NCBI RefSeq assembly: GCF_900461555.1
Contig: NZ_UGOX01000001.1
Coordinates: 2,493,501 to 2,557,500 of the forward strand
DNA from: Legionella quinlivanii
GTDB taxonomy: Bacteria > Pseudomonadota > Gammaproteobacteria > Legionellales > Legionellaceae
Length of the DNA stretch: 64,000 nt
Direction of reading: 5' to 3'
Part shown: positions 50,598 to 60,462 of the stretch, one piece after another
How positions within the stretch are numbered: the first letter of the stretch is position 1
Layout: the number at the start of each line of letters is the position of its first letter
Notes under the pieces: model-generated
Told to the model about the DNA's origin: nothing
What the model saw: the letters and a program-made list of their open reading frames with translations, nothing else
Databases searched by the model: none
Position numbers and translations under genes: made by a program

Positions 50598-50762
50598 ATG
50601 GATAATCGAAATAAAATTATTGGCATTATCAGCCTGATTATCATCATTCTTATAGTCGCCCTCGCCTTTTATAATTATAAAGGCTTTCACTCCGTAGAAA
50701 CAGGCTCAACCAATGCCTCAGTACCGACAGAGGTAGCAAGCCCTCCGGAAGGCGGAAGCTAG
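50598..50762 (+). CDS. Small single-pass membrane peptide
   Basis: 54 residues from the ATG at 50598 with GGAG seven bases upstream; an in-frame ATG at 50568 would put the first ten codons inside the structured leader. Layout: a short polar head (MDNRNK), one strong transmembrane helix at about 7-27 (IIGIISLIIIILIVALAFY), then a Ser/Thr/Pro-rich tail. No family recognised. It follows the leucine operon and precedes the putrescine operon by 200 bp. A perfect hairpin AGGTTCT/AGAACCT (50767-50787) lies just after its stop. Confidence 0.6.
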   Translation: MDNRNKIIGIISLIIIILIVALAFYNYKGFHSVETGSTNASVPTEVASPPEGGS

Positions 50763-50961
50763 AACAAGGTTCTATTGACCAGAACCTGCTATAGAGCATC
50801 AATCACAGGGCTGTTTTTTGCATAATTGACAAAACCGGATTTTTCGAGAAATCTGCAAATTTTTTTCAATCCTTTAACGATTCTTTACTGTATGAATATC
50901 TTAAAACCGGTGTAATATTCACTCTTATTTTTTCTAACTCTCAACGAAGTCAGGTGAAAAA

Positions 50962-51825
50962 GTGGATGGTAAAAAATTAACAGTAGGATTAGTTCAACAA
51001 CAGTGGTATCCAAATGCCGACAAACACAAAGAAGAATTGAGTAAAGGGATTCTTCATGCGGCCAGACAAGGAGCTAAACTGATTTGTCTGCAGGAATTAA
51101 CCCTTTCACCCTATTTCTGTACTAGTCCTTCTGTTGATCCAGAACCCTATATGGAAGATATTAAAACAGGACCTACTGCCCAGTTCGTTAGTCATATGGC
51201 AAAAACCGCGAATGCCACCATCACCGCATCCCTGTTTGAGAGAGAGGGATATAACACAGCAGTCGCTTTCGATAATAAAGGTGAATTGATAGCTGTCACC
51301 CGCAAGCAACACATCCCCAGCGGTGAAAAATACCATGAAGATTATTATTTTAAACCGGGAGATTCTGACTATCCGATCCATCGGATTGCCGATCATCAGA
51401 CCGGGCTTCCTACTTGCTATGATCAATGGTTTCCTGAGTTATCCCGTATTTATGGCCTTAAAGGAGCGGAGCTTTTAATTTATCCCACCGCTATTGGCGC
51501 CGAACCCACTGCACCCGGATTTGACAGTCAACCGATGTGGCAGAAAGTGATGATCGCTCAAGGCATTATGGCTAACTGTTTCATTATCGCGGTCAATCGG
51601 ATCGGCACCGAAGACGGCCTTAAATTTTACGGCAGCAGTTTTATTTCCAATCCCTTTGGTGAAATTATTGCGGAGGCTCCCCGTCATGAACCCGCAGTAG
51701 TGGTTGCAGAACTCGATTTTAATCAGAGAGACTTATGGGGTCGATTATTTCCTTTCCCAAAACAAAGGCAACCGGCAACTTATCATGAATTGCTGAAACC
51801 TCATCAACCAACTGGATGCCCCTGA
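50962..51825 (+). CDS. aguB: N-carbamoylputrescine amidase
   Basis: 287 residues from a GTG start with AGGTG upstream. Nitrilase-superfamily enzyme that hydrolyses N-carbamoylputrescine to putrescine, CO2 and ammonia. The catalytic triad is visible: E45 in CLQELTLSPYF, K115 in TRKQHIP and C152 in GLPTCYDQWFPE. GEKYHEDYYFKPG is typical of AguB. First gene of a three-gene operon with the decarboxylase and deiminase. Confidence 0.95.
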   Translation: MDGKKLTVGLVQQQWYPNADKHKEELSKGILHAARQGAKLICLQELTLSPYFCTSPSVDPEPYMEDIKTGPTAQFVSHMAKTANATITASLFEREGYNTAVAFDNKGELIAVTRKQHIPSGEKYHEDYYFKPGDSDYPIHRIADHQTGLPTCYDQWFPELSRIYGLKGAELLIYPTAIGAEPTAPGFDSQPMWQKVMIAQGIMANCFIIAVNRIGTEDGLKFYGSSFISNPFGEIIAEAPRHEPAVVVAELDFNQRDLWGRLFPFPKQRQPATYHELLKPHQPTGCP

Positions 51826-53723
51826 TGCCTACCCAACCATCTTCCGAGAATTTTTATAATATCTCCCATTGGGGAGAAGGCTATTTTTCAATCAATAACA
51901 GGGGCAATATTGAAGTCAGCAAACATCCGCATAAGCCGGGTGTAGAGCTTCAGGCCATTGTTAATAGTGCCAGCCGCGCCGGTCTGCAACTACCTTTACT
52001 TATACGATTTGTCGATATTCTGCATGATCGGGTCGCAAAACTTCATGAAGCCTTTTATGAAGCGATTGAAGAAATTAGTTATCAGGGAAGATACAAACTG
52101 GTTTATCCAATCAAGGTCAACCAGGAGCAATGCGTGGTCCGCGAACTGCTTAAATCGCCGCATTTCAGTGTAGGCCTTGAAGCGGGAAGCAAACCTGAGT
52201 TAATGGCTGTTATCGGTATGCTTAGCCACCAAAGAACAACCATCGTATGCAATGGCTATAAAGATAGCGGCTATATTCGCATTGCGCTTATCGCTCAGCA
52301 AATGGGGCATCAGGTATTCATAGTCATTGAAAAACAATCCGAACTTGAGATCTTACTCAAAGAAGCGGCTCGTCTGGGTGTTAAACCCAGCATCGGCATC
52401 CGCATTCGGCTGGTTACCAAAGGCGCTGGCAAGTGGGAAAATACGGGCGGAGCGAAGTCAAAATTCGGGCTGAATGCCGAACAGGTTCTTGAGGTTGTCA
52501 GGAAGCTGAAAGCGCATAATGCATTGGACTGCCTTCAGCTTATGCACTGTCATTTAGGCTCACAAATTGCCAATATCCATGATATCCGCCACTGTATGCT
52601 GGAAGTTGGCCGCTATTATGTTGAATTAAGACGGCTCGAGGCGCCAATCGGCACTATTGATGTCGGAGGCGGATTAGGAGTGGACTATGAAGGCACCCGC
52701 TCCAGTACCGGCTGCTCAATGAATTATACCGTCAATGAATATGCGACCAATATTCTGCTGGCACTTCGGCATATGTGTGAAGAAGCCAATATGCCAGAGC
52801 CAGATATTATCTCTGAATCAGGTCGTGCCCTGACAGCACATCATGCGGTGTTAATATCCAATATCACCGATGTGGAAATTATCAGGAAATCGTCTCCTCT
52901 ACCCAAAATCGACGCGAATGATTCACACGTCATACGGGATATCTGGGATACTTATCAATCAATTAGTGACAGCTTACCCAGTGAAATTTACAATTATGCC
53001 CGGCATTCGCTTGATGAAGCACATTCAATGTTTAAGCATGGCGTGATAAGCCTTAAGGAAAAAGCTAAAGTTGAGCAACTGTTTACCGTAATTTGTCTGG
53101 AAATTCAGAATAGGCTCGATCCGGAGAGTCCAGGAGATAATGAATTAATTGCTTTAATTCATGAGCAAATGGCGGCCAAGATTTTTTGCAACCTTTCCTT
53201 TTTTCAGTCACTGCCAGATGCATGGGCCATTGGTCAGATTTTTCCAGTCGCCCCTATTACTCATTTAACCGAACCGCCTGCAATGCACAGTATCTTACAG
53301 GATTTAACCTGTGACTCCGATGGCACTCTCAAACAATATACAGGCAGTTCTCGTATTCATCCGACATTACTGCTGCCTCATTTCGATCCGCAAAACCCCT
53401 ATGCGATTGCTTTTTTTATGGTAGGGGCCTACCAGGAAATTCTTGGTAATCTGCATAATTTATTTGGCGATACCAATTCGCTCGATGTAAAATTGTCAGA
53501 TAATCAAGGGTTTGAAATTAATGATTTGGTCAGCGGAGATACAGTAACCAATGTATTGAATATGGCTCATTATGATACAAAAAGATTGCTGCAATCCTAT
53601 GAGAAACAATTGTTAAACACAGATCTTTCTGAGGAAAGCATTAACACCTATTTAAATGAGTTGCGTAGTGTATTTTCACAACTAACCTATCTTAATGGTA
53701 ACAAAACAAAGGGAACTTTATGA
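51816..53723 (+). CDS. speA: Biosynthetic arginine decarboxylase
   Basis: 635 residues (632 if it begins at the ATG at 51825, which shares one base with the aguB stop). PLP enzyme turning arginine into agmatine. The PLP lysine is in YPIKVNQEQ (K100). The barrel has [40 protein letters not shown] and the PLP phosphate-binding [14 protein letters not shown]. The C-terminal sheet domain ends with [16 protein letters not shown]. The length and insertions match the SpeA type, not ornithine decarboxylase. Confidence 0.96.
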   Translation: MPLMPTQPSSENFYNISHWGEGYFSINNRGNIEVSKHPHKPGVELQAIVNSASRAGLQLPLLIRFVDILHDRVAKLHEAFYEAIEEISYQGRYKLVYPIKVNQEQCVVRELLKSPHFSVGLEAGSKPELMAVIGMLSHQRTTIVCNGYKDSGYIRIALIAQQMGHQVFIVIEKQSELEILLKEAARLGVKPSIGIRIRLVTKGAGKWENTGGAKSKFGLNAEQVLEVVRKLKAHNALDCLQLMHCHLGSQIANIHDIRHCMLEVGRYYVELRRLEAPIGTIDVGGGLGVDYEGTRSSTGCSMNYTVNEYATNILLALRHMCEEANMPEPDIISESGRALTAHHAVLISNITDVEIIRKSSPLPKIDANDSHVIRDIWDTYQSISDSLPSEIYNYARHSLDEAHSMFKHGVISLKEKAKVEQLFTVICLEIQNRLDPESPGDNELIALIHEQMAAKIFCNLSFFQSLPDAWAIGQIFPVAPITHLTEPPAMHSILQDLTCDSDGTLKQYTGSSRIHPTLLLPHFDPQNPYAIAFFMVGAYQEILGNLHNLFGDTNSLDVKLSDNQGFEINDLVSGDTVTNVLNMAHYDTKRLLQSYEKQLLNTDLSEESINTYLNELRSVFSQLTYLNGNKTKGTL

Positions 53724-54742
53724 TTACTCCGCGACAAGCCGGATATTACATGCCTGCCGAATGGTATCCTCATGCAGCTTGCTGGATGGCCTGGCCCCGC
53801 CATTTACAAACATGGTCAGCCATTGGACTTGAACGCGCCAGAAAAGCCTATGCAAAAGTCGCCAAGGCCATTAGTCAATACGAGCCAGTGATGATGCTGG
53901 TTCAGCCTGGAGAAGAAGCGCAGGTGGCAGAATACTGCAATGACAGTGTGCGCATAATTACTTTGCCCCTGGATGACTCCTGGACACGGGATACCGGAGC
54001 GACTTTCCTTCTTAACCATCAATACGAACTGGCAGGAATTGACTGGATCCATAACGCCTGGGGAGGAAACTATCCCGAGTATGAACTGGATCAGGAAATT
54101 GCTAAAGCCCTTATTCACTATACCGAGGCCCGTTATTTTAAAGCGCCGCTGGTTATGGAAGGCGGCTCGTTTCACGTCGATGGCGAAGGTACTGTTTTGA
54201 CCACCCGTGAATGCCTGCTCAACAAAAATCGTAATCCTCAGCTCAGTCAGCATCAGATTGAAAGTTATTTACATGAATTTCTGGGAGCAGAACATACAAT
54301 TTGGCTAAACCGCGGATTAATTGGCGACGAGACTGATGGGCACATCGATGAAATCGCCTGCTTCATTGAGCCCGCCAAAGTATTAGCTTTGACCACCAGC
54401 GACAAAACGGATGTTAACTATTACCTGCTCCAGGAAAACCTGGAAATTTTAAAAACCGCTCGTGATGCCAGAGGACGTCAACTGGAGGTGGTCACTGTCG
54501 AACAACCCCCAGCCACGTTTATGAATGAGGAGCGTCTGACCTTATCCTACATTAACTTCTATCGCGCCAATCAGGGTATTGTAATGCCCTCTTTCGGCCA
54601 TGCAAGTTACGATGAAGCCGCGTTTGTCCTGTTTAAACAACTGTTCCCCACCTGCCGAATCAGTCAAATTGATGCACTGGATGTGTTTGCTGGCGGAGGT
54701 GGAATACATTGTATAACTCAGCAGCAACCCGTATCCAGATAA
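53720..54742 (+). CDS. aguA: Agmatine deiminase
   Basis: 340 residues. Converts agmatine to N-carbamoylputrescine and ammonia. Guanidino-modifying fold: [49 protein letters not shown] and the nucleophile C331 in [13 protein letters not shown]. It overlaps the speA stop by four bases. Together aguB-speA-aguA make a complete arginine-agmatine-carbamoylputrescine-putrescine route. Confidence 0.96.
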   Translation: MITPRQAGYYMPAEWYPHAACWMAWPRHLQTWSAIGLERARKAYAKVAKAISQYEPVMMLVQPGEEAQVAEYCNDSVRIITLPLDDSWTRDTGATFLLNHQYELAGIDWIHNAWGGNYPEYELDQEIAKALIHYTEARYFKAPLVMEGGSFHVDGEGTVLTTRECLLNKNRNPQLSQHQIESYLHEFLGAEHTIWLNRGLIGDETDGHIDEIACFIEPAKVLALTTSDKTDVNYYLLQENLEILKTARDARGRQLEVVTVEQPPATFMNEERLTLSYINFYRANQGIVMPSFGHASYDEAAFVLFKQLFPTCRISQIDALDVFAGGGGIHCITQQQPVSR

Positions 54743-54768
54743 ACTATTGTTTCAAGAAAGGAAGCATT

Positions 54769-56709
54769 ATGAACATTCCTGTTTGGCAGCCCAAACATTC
54801 TGAAGAAAGCAGAATGTGGCAATTTATGCGCCACGTCGAAAAATCTTGCTCGTTGGATTTTAATCACTACGAGCAATTATATGACTGGTCTATCCAGGAA
54901 CCGGCACAATTCTGGCAAGCCATAGTGAATTTTTTCGGCATAGAATGGGATGATTCAGCTGGTGAGGTTTTAAATCATCATGAGCATATGCTGGAAGCCA
55001 GGTGGTTTGAAGGAGTACGCTTTAATTTTGCCAGTCAATTATTAAAACGCAATGACGATCACCCAGCAATTGTGAGTATCGATGAAAATGGGAAGCGTGC
55101 ACAGCTGAGCTATAAACAATTACGACAGCAAGTAGCCTATTGTACCCAGGGCCTTCTCGATGCCGGCGTTTGCAAAGGCGACCGAGTGGCCGCTATTATG
55201 CCCAATGTCGCCCATACCATCATCGCCATGCTGGCAACCAGCTCAATTGGCGCAATCTGGTCGTCCTGCTCGCCCGATTTCGGCGCTCAGGCAGCCATTG
55301 ACCGGCTTGGCCAGGTTGAACCCAAAGTTTTATTTGCCTGCAATGGCCATCAGTATATGGGCAAAACACATCTAGCCGAAGACAAAATTGCAGAATTGAA
55401 AAAAGCGATTCCCTCGATACAACAGGTCATTATTTCCCCGATCATCAATGAGCCTTTTAATATCGAAACAATCGATAAGGCCGTCTGGTGGCAAGACTTT
55501 CTTAAACCCGCCGCAGATTGCCAGTTTACTTCCCTGCCATTTGCTCATCCGCTTTATATTCTTTTCTCGTCAGGAACAACAGGTAAGCCCAAATGTATCA
55601 TGCATGGCGCTGGCGGCACTTTACTACAGCATATTAAAGAGCTTGGGCTGCACAGCAATATTTCAGAACAGGATAATCTTTGTTTTTATACCACCTGCGG
55701 CTGGATGATGTGGAACTGGATGGTTTCTGTGCTGGCCTTAGGCGCGACATTAACCCTTTATGAAGGGGCTCCCAATTTTCCTGACGCCTATCGGTTATTC
55801 CAATTAGTGGATGAAGAAGGGGTTACCGTGTTCGGTACCAGTGCCAAGTTTCTATCTGCTGTCGAAAAAGCAGGAGCCACTCCAGGCTCGCGCTATTCTA
55901 TGCCGACTCTAAAAGCTATTTTATCGACAGGCTCCCCGCTGCTGCCCAAAAATTATGATTTTGTTTACCAGCAGATCAAATCCGATGTGCAATTGAGTTC
56001 AATTTCCGGCGGCACAGACATCGTTTCCTGCTTTGCATTGGGTAACCCGATACTGCCTGTTTACCGCGGCGAGCTGCAATGCCGCGGTTTAGGCATGGCC
56101 GTGAAAATTTATAATGAGGAAGGTCAGTCGGTACAGGAAGAATGCGGGGAGCTGGTTTGCACTCAGGCATTTCCCTCAATGCCGATAGGTTTTTGGAATG
56201 ATCCTGACAAAAAAGCCTATAAGCATGCCTATTTTGAGCGCTTTGAAAAGGTTTGGGCTCACGGCGATTTTGCCGAACTGACCCCGCACAAAGGCCTGAT
56301 TATTTATGGGCGTTCCGATGCCGTATTAAATCCAGGGGGCGTAAGAATAGGCACCGCTGAAATCTATCGTCAGGTCGAAAAAGTAGAAGAGGTACTGGAA
56401 AGCATCGTAATTGCCCAAAAATGGGAGGACGATGTGCGAGTTGTTTTATTCGTCAAACTGCGTAATGGTTCTCAATTAACCGAGGAATTACAACATAAAA
56501 TACGGGATATTATCCGGAAAAATGCGTCACCCCGACACGTACCTGCCAGGATTTTGCAAGTGACTGATATTCCGCGAACGATGAGCGGGAAAATTGTTGA
56601 AGTCGCAGTCAGGCAAGTGGTTCATGGCGAAACAGTAAGCAATTTAAGTTCTCTGGCAAACCCGGAAGCGCTGGAATATTACCGGAATAGAGTAGAATTA
56701 AAACAGTAA
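54769..56709 (+). CDS. Acetoacetyl-CoA synthetase
   Basis: 646 residues from the ATG at 54769 (MNIPVWQPKHSEE) with GAAAGGAAGC upstream; longer readings overlap aguA. ANL-family ligase activating acetoacetate with ATP and CoA. AMP-binding loop FSSGTTGKPKCIMHGAGGTL, SISGGTDIVSCFALGNP and the hinge GRSDAVLNPGGVRIGTAEIY are clear; the C-terminal catalytic lysine is in RTMSGKIVEVAV. The Acs-like N-terminal region with WFEGVRFNFA separates AacS from acyl-CoA synthetases. It completes the leucine pathway by recycling acetoacetate to the thiolase. Confidence 0.93.
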   Translation: MNIPVWQPKHSEESRMWQFMRHVEKSCSLDFNHYEQLYDWSIQEPAQFWQAIVNFFGIEWDDSAGEVLNHHEHMLEARWFEGVRFNFASQLLKRNDDHPAIVSIDENGKRAQLSYKQLRQQVAYCTQGLLDAGVCKGDRVAAIMPNVAHTIIAMLATSSIGAIWSSCSPDFGAQAAIDRLGQVEPKVLFACNGHQYMGKTHLAEDKIAELKKAIPSIQQVIISPIINEPFNIETIDKAVWWQDFLKPAADCQFTSLPFAHPLYILFSSGTTGKPKCIMHGAGGTLLQHIKELGLHSNISEQDNLCFYTTCGWMMWNWMVSVLALGATLTLYEGAPNFPDAYRLFQLVDEEGVTVFGTSAKFLSAVEKAGATPGSRYSMPTLKAILSTGSPLLPKNYDFVYQQIKSDVQLSSISGGTDIVSCFALGNPILPVYRGELQCRGLGMAVKIYNEEGQSVQEECGELVCTQAFPSMPIGFWNDPDKKAYKHAYFERFEKVWAHGDFAELTPHKGLIIYGRSDAVLNPGGVRIGTAEIYRQVEKVEEVLESIVIAQKWEDDVRVVLFVKLRNGSQLTEELQHKIRDIIRKNASPRHVPARILQVTDIPRTMSGKIVEVAVRQVVHGETVSNLSSLANPEALEYYRNRVELKQ

Positions 56710-56716
56710 AAATCCA

Positions 56717-56745
56717 TAACCTTGATGCGTGATGCATCAAGGTTA
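56717..56745. terminator. Bidirectional terminator hairpin
   Basis: Perfect 12-bp stem TAACCTTGATGC / GCATCAAGGTTA around a 5-nt loop, centred between the convergent synthetase and VirK-like genes. A short T-rich GTTTC follows on the plus side. Confidence 0.65.
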
Positions 56746-56759
56746 GTTTCAAACTACTA

Positions 56760-57179
56760 TCAACCAGCGGTAAAAATATTCAGACCATTTCCTAGATGAC
56801 ATTGGATGCTATATTCCTTAACCTTGCTGTAGTCAGCAGCGCGCATTAATGTAATTTTCAATGCAGCCTTACCGTCAGCAGTCAACTCAAATTTACTATA
56901 GCCAAAGGCAGGTGTTCCCGGCAGAAATGGGTCGTTCAGGGTAAAATGGCGATCTGAGGCCGTGACCAGTTGGCCTGCTATCAGCATTACAGCGTTGGGT
57001 TGAATAGAGGTTGTGACATCAGGTAAAGGCATTTCCGAGACACAATTCTTAACCGACCAGACAAAACTTAAGGCTTGTCCGTGGCTCACTGCGTCGGCAA
57101 CCTCTGAAAAACTGGCCAGCTCGGCTGCCTGAACAGAGAAAGCGGCTGCTGCCATTAAAGAGAGGACTGTTTTTTTCAT
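56760..57179 (-). CDS. VirK-like small secreted protein
   Basis: 139 residues with an evident signal peptide (MKKTVLSLMAAAAFSVQAAE). The mature part starts LASFSEVADAVSHGQALSFV, keeps a cysteine (VKNCVSEMP) and ends in a sheet-rich segment with a second cysteine (SIQCHLGNGL), a possible disulfide. The pattern fits the VirK family, which Legionella species possess; the function is unknown. Assignment is by motif memory and moderate. Confidence 0.5.
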   Translation of the reverse strand: MKKTVLSLMAAAAFSVQAAELASFSEVADAVSHGQALSFVWSVKNCVSEMPLPDVTTSIQPNAVMLIAGQLVTASDRHFTLNDPFLPGTPAFGYSKFELTADGKAALKITLMRAADYSKVKEYSIQCHLGNGLNIFTAG

Positions 57180-57331
57180 TACTGCTCCTTGCTAAAAGGC
57201 GCTAAGATGCCAAGAACTTGTGTGAAAGTCAAATTCACATTAACCTCCTCCCTATGCTATCTTGCTCAAAAACATAGCAAAATTTAAAAATATATTCCCC
57301 TTCCTGAAGAAATAGCGTATTATTAATGCAT

Positions 57332-57404
57332 TGCGCCGATTTGAAATTTCAGCTTGCGGGCGCACAAAACCAGTCTCTGGTTTTTGTAAAACGGCTAAAG
57401 CGGA
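57332..57404 (+). promoter_or_regulatory. Probable SAM-II riboswitch upstream of metNIQ
   Basis: TGCGCC (57332-57337) pairs with GGCGCA (57359-57364) as P1. The loop begins with GATTTG and contains CTTGC, and the 3' part ends GTAAAACGGCTAAAGCGG. GAUUU, UUGC and GCUAAA in this order around a short P1 are the hallmarks of SAM-II. AGC (57351-57353) can pair with GCT (57394-57396) in the pseudoknot. A 19-nt hairpin AAAACCAG-TCT-CTGGTTTT (57366-57384) is inserted in the loop after P1, which is unusual. The following genes are methionine uptake genes. A -10-like TATTAT (57318-57323) puts the transcript start next to P1. Confidence 0.6.
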
Positions 57405-57464
57405 TCAAACATCCCATCCTGCCCTATTCCCGCCTGCTGTACTCCTCGTAGGTAATATACACAT

Positions 57465-58490
57465 ATGATTGAATTAGTTGGGCTTCACAAATCTTATCAT
57501 CAGGTAACTGCTCTGAATAACGTCAGTTTATTCATTCAGGAAGGTGAAATATTTGGTATTATTGGCCGCAGTGGTGCTGGAAAATCCACTTTACTGCGCA
57601 GTATCAATTTGCTTGAACGGCCAGACTCAGGCGAAGTTCTCGTTGACAATAAAGCAATGACTTCACTGACAGAATCTGAGCTGCGCCAGGCTCGGCATAA
57701 AATTGCCATGATTTTTCAGCATTTTAATCTCCTGCAATCTAAGAATGTGTATGACAATATCGCATTGCCCATGCGGATACAGGGCATCAGCGAAGATGAA
57801 ATCGCCGCAAAGATTGAAGAATTATTACCGCTGGTCGAATTGCAGGATAAAAAACATGCCTATCCAGCCCAATTAAGCGGCGGTCAAAAACAACGGGTCG
57901 CCATTGCGCGTGCTCTGAGCTGTTCCCCTAAAATCCTTCTTTGTGACGAAGCCACCTCGGCCCTGGATCCTGAAACCACAGAGTCCATTTTAACGCTGCT
58001 AAAAAAAATAAATGGAGTTTATGGTATTACCATCGTTCTGATTACCCATGAAATGGATGTCGTGAAGCGAATTTGCCATCGCCTGGCGGTTATGGAAAAA
58101 GGGCAAATTATTGAAGTAACTTCTTTGGCCAGTGCGTTTAAAGACCCACAAAGTCTGGCAAGGAATATGTTATATTCCCAATTAAGCCCGCAGCTGCCCC
58201 CCTGTCTTGCTGGTACACTGATTCAGAAACCCAATAATAAACCTCTGCTGCGTTTATTCTTTCAGGGCGACAATGCCACTGTACCCTTCATAAGTAAAAC
58301 CAGCCGGGAATTGCATATTGATATCAATATTCTGCTGGCTAATATTGATCGTTTCGATACGGTGACCTGTGGGGTGCTGGTTGTAGAACTGATAGCGGAT
58401 GAAAACCTGTTAACTGCTTTTATCGAGCGTTGTGAGAAAGCCAATTTAACCGTGGAGATTTTAGGTTATGTCACTGAACCTGCTTTATGA
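57465..58490 (+). CDS. metN: Methionine ABC transporter, ATPase subunit MetN
   Basis: 341 residues. Walker [14 protein letters not shown] (about 37-49), signature LSGGQKQR, Walker [17 protein letters not shown]. The C-terminal part beyond about 265 is the NIL regulatory domain ([20 protein letters not shown]), which binds methionine and inhibits transport. MetI begins 23 bp before the metN stop, in another frame. Likely controlled by the riboswitch 60 nt upstream. Confidence 0.96.
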   Translation: MIELVGLHKSYHQVTALNNVSLFIQEGEIFGIIGRSGAGKSTLLRSINLLERPDSGEVLVDNKAMTSLTESELRQARHKIAMIFQHFNLLQSKNVYDNIALPMRIQGISEDEIAAKIEELLPLVELQDKKHAYPAQLSGGQKQRVAIARALSCSPKILLCDEATSALDPETTESILTLLKKINGVYGITIVLITHEMDVVKRICHRLAVMEKGQIIEVTSLASAFKDPQSLARNMLYSQLSPQLPPCLAGTLIQKPNNKPLLRLFFQGDNATVPFISKTSRELHIDINILLANIDRFDTVTCGVLVVELIADENLLTAFIERCEKANLTVEILGYVTEPAL

Positions 58491-59115
58491 TGTTGTTCAA
58501 GCCAGTCTTGAGACAGTTTATATGACGGCAGTAAGCACTATTCTGGCAACTTTACTGGGCCTGCCGCTGGGGACTTTATTATTTACTTCCTCCAGAATAA
58601 AGCCGCATGCCTGGATTAATCGTTTTACCGCCGGCCTGATTAATTTTACGCGTTCCATCCCCTTTATTATATTACTGGTTGCTCTAATTCCCTTCACACG
58701 CCTTTTGATAGGCACGTCCATTGGAATCAATGCCGCTATTGTTCCATTAACCATCGGTGCTATCCCTTTTTATGCGCGCCTGGTGGATAATATTTATCAG
58801 GGACTTCCCGGCGGCCTCATTGAAACCGGCTTTTCCATGGGCGCAGATACCTGGCAAATGATTAAACACATTTTGCTGCCGGAAGCCTTTCCATCGCTAA
58901 TCCAGGCCACCACCGTGACTGCTATTGCGCTGGTTAATTATACCGCAATGGCCGGTACAATCGGCGGAGGCGGTCTTGGCGATCTGGCTATCCGTTACGG
59001 CTATCAGCGATTTAATTCGACCGTGATGATTGTCACCGTAATCATTCTTGTCGGTATCGTCCAGTTATTACAAATGGCAGGGGACCGACTGACCAGACGC
59101 TACACACATTGTTAA
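58468..59115 (+). CDS. metI: Methionine ABC transporter, permease MetI
   Basis: 215 residues with five predicted helices. The cytoplasmic coupling motif EAA...G is seen as [20 protein letters not shown] followed by [30 protein letters not shown] near the C-terminus is characteristic of MetI. Overlaps metN by 23 bp. Confidence 0.96.
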   Translation: MSLNLLYDVVQASLETVYMTAVSTILATLLGLPLGTLLFTSSRIKPHAWINRFTAGLINFTRSIPFIILLVALIPFTRLLIGTSIGINAAIVPLTIGAIPFYARLVDNIYQGLPGGLIETGFSMGADTWQMIKHILLPEAFPSLIQATTVTAIALVNYTAMAGTIGGGGLGDLAIRYGYQRFNSTVMIVTVIILVGIVQLLQMAGDRLTRRYTHC

Positions 59116-59127
59116 CAGGAGATTTTC

Positions 59128-59910
59128 ATGCGCTTATTTTCCATAATTTTTTTAAGTCTCAGTTTATTGGCATGCAGTAAACCCTCCCCTAATACTCTGG
59201 TTATAGGGACCATCTCCGGCCCGGAAACCGATTTGGTGGAAACCGCCAAGGAAGTCGCACTGACGCAATATGATTTAGCAGTAAAAATAGTTGAATTCAA
59301 TGACTATAATTTGCCTAATGAAGCCCTGCAGGATGGGAGCATTGATGCCAATGTTTATCAGCATCTCCCCTATTTGAAAGCCTCCATGAAAGCCCATGGC
59401 TATACTCTGGAACCTATTGGCAAAACCTTTGTTTATCCAACAGGGATCTACTCCAGCAAACATAAAGCTATCAGCGAAATCGGCGATAATGCCATCATCG
59501 CTATCCCAAATGATCCCAGTAATGAAGAAAGAGCCCTTCTTTTAATGCAAAAAGCCGGTTTGATTCAATTAAAAAAAGACGACACTACAATGACCGTTGC
59601 GGATATTTCCGAAAACCCTAAACACCTGCAAATCAAGGAAATGGATGCAGGCCAATTGCCGCGCGTACTTGATGATGTGGATGCAGCGATCATCAATACT
59701 ACATTCGCCATTCCGGCCGGCCTTGATCCATTGAAAGACGCCATCTTTGTTGAAGATAAAAACTCACCCTATGCCAATCTGATTGTTATTAATCAAAACA
59801 GTGAAAAGAAAGTACAACTCGAAGAGTTTGTTAAGGCTTTCCAATCACCTCAAGTCAAAGCAAAAGCCAAAGAGTTATTTGGTGACGCAGCAATACCAGC
59901 CTGGGAATAA
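59128..59910 (+). CDS. metQ: Methionine-binding lipoprotein MetQ
   Basis: 260 residues. Lipoprotein signal peptide with lipobox LLACS, giving lipidated Cys at about 16. The NlpA/MetQ fold follows: VIGTISGPETDLVETAKEVA, ANVYQHLPYLKASMKAHGYT, AIPNDPSNEERALLLMQKAG and LPRVLDDVDAAIINTTFA. It delivers methionine (often D-methionine too) to MetNI. Starts 12 bp after metI; end of the operon. Confidence 0.96.
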   Translation: MRLFSIIFLSLSLLACSKPSPNTLVIGTISGPETDLVETAKEVALTQYDLAVKIVEFNDYNLPNEALQDGSIDANVYQHLPYLKASMKAHGYTLEPIGKTFVYPTGIYSSKHKAISEIGDNAIIAIPNDPSNEERALLLMQKAGLIQLKKDDTTMTVADISENPKHLQIKEMDAGQLPRVLDDVDAAIINTTFAIPAGLDPLKDAIFVEDKNSPYANLIVINQNSEKKVQLEEFVKAFQSPQVKAKAKELFGDAAIPAWE

Positions 59911-59933
59911 GCGTCTATCTGACGCTCCAGAAT

Positions 59934-59966
59934 CACGTCATTCCTGCGTCCGACAGGAATGATGTG
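59934..59966 (+). terminator. Strong hairpin after metQ
   Basis: A 13-bp stem (CACGTCATTCCTG with CAGGAATGATGTG, one G-T pair) around a 7-nt loop, 23 bp after the metQ stop. No long T-run follows. Confidence 0.5.
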
Positions 59967-59997
59967 GTTGAATCTAAGCTGCCACGTCCATTCCATT

Positions 59998-60045
59998 TGA
60001 CTGTTAATCATTAGGTCTCAGGTTCGAGTCTTGACCGGGGAGCCA
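59998..60045 (+). repeat. att-type repeat: 3' half of a tRNA-Asn (left copy)
   Basis: From TGACTGTTAATC (Asn anticodon GTT) through the T-arm TCAGG-TTCGAGT-CTTGA to GGGGAGCCA this equals the 3' half of a tRNA-Asn including CCA. The acceptor partner TCCCCGG and D-arm are absent upstream, so it is a fragment, not a gene. Bases 59999-60035 recur exactly at 62986-63022. Confidence 0.8.
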
Positions 60046-60094
60046 CTTCTAGCGTGGCTTAAATCGAATCCTCCTAAAAAACCATCACCCATTT

Positions 60095-60112
60095 GGGACA
60101 CTGATGGGACAG
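60095..60112. repeat. Candidate integrase arm-binding repeats (left end)
   Basis: GGGACACTGATGGGACAG contains two GGGACA units. A similar AGGACACTCATGGGCAC lies at 62854-62870 near the other att copy, and an inverted GTGTCCCAAA at 60249-60258. Short repeats inside both ends are expected for arm sites of a tyrosine integrase. Confidence 0.4.
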
Positions 60113-60374
60113 TACAAGGCAACAAACTACAACAAAACAATACCTAATCAACCTGTCTTTTGCTCTCTTAACATAAGCTATGTCATTTGTTCTTTTTGCC
60201 TTATTTTAAAACGAAACTAAAGGTGCTTATTGGGTTACTGTTCCGTGAGTGTCCCAAAAATTAAAAAAAGCCATGCAATGTATTGATCGATAAAAATTAA
60301 TTTTTATTAGTCTCATGATTAGCTATCAATGGTTGTTATTTTTTGGTGATTTCTTTAGTCTTCGCAGAATAGGC

Positions 60375-60462
60375 AGATTGGTGGTAGGCGCCACCAATCT
60401 TAATCAACATTAACCGTATCGGGGCTAATGGTGACTGATGTAACTATAACATATCAGTTACC
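60375..60462. promoter_or_regulatory. Two hairpins in the integrase leader
   Basis: AGATTGGTGG-TAGGCG-CCACCAATCT (60375-60400) is a perfect 10-bp hairpin; GGTGACTGATGT (60430-60441) pairs with ATATCAGTTACC (60451-60462) with two wobble pairs. They lie 26-113 bp before the integrase start and may limit its expression. Otherwise 59911-60487 holds the att copy, arm-like repeats and AT-rich DNA. Confidence 0.4.

Noticed and set aside
57332-57404. SAM-I or other large methionine riboswitch
   Set aside because: The region is too short for the four-helix SAM-I fold; only SAM-II landmarks are present.
59940-60045. Complete tRNA-Asn gene
   Set aside because: Only the anticodon arm, T-arm and acceptor 3' strand are present; no TCCCCGG or D-arm occurs in the 75 bases upstream, and the first anticodon-stem pairs mismatch.
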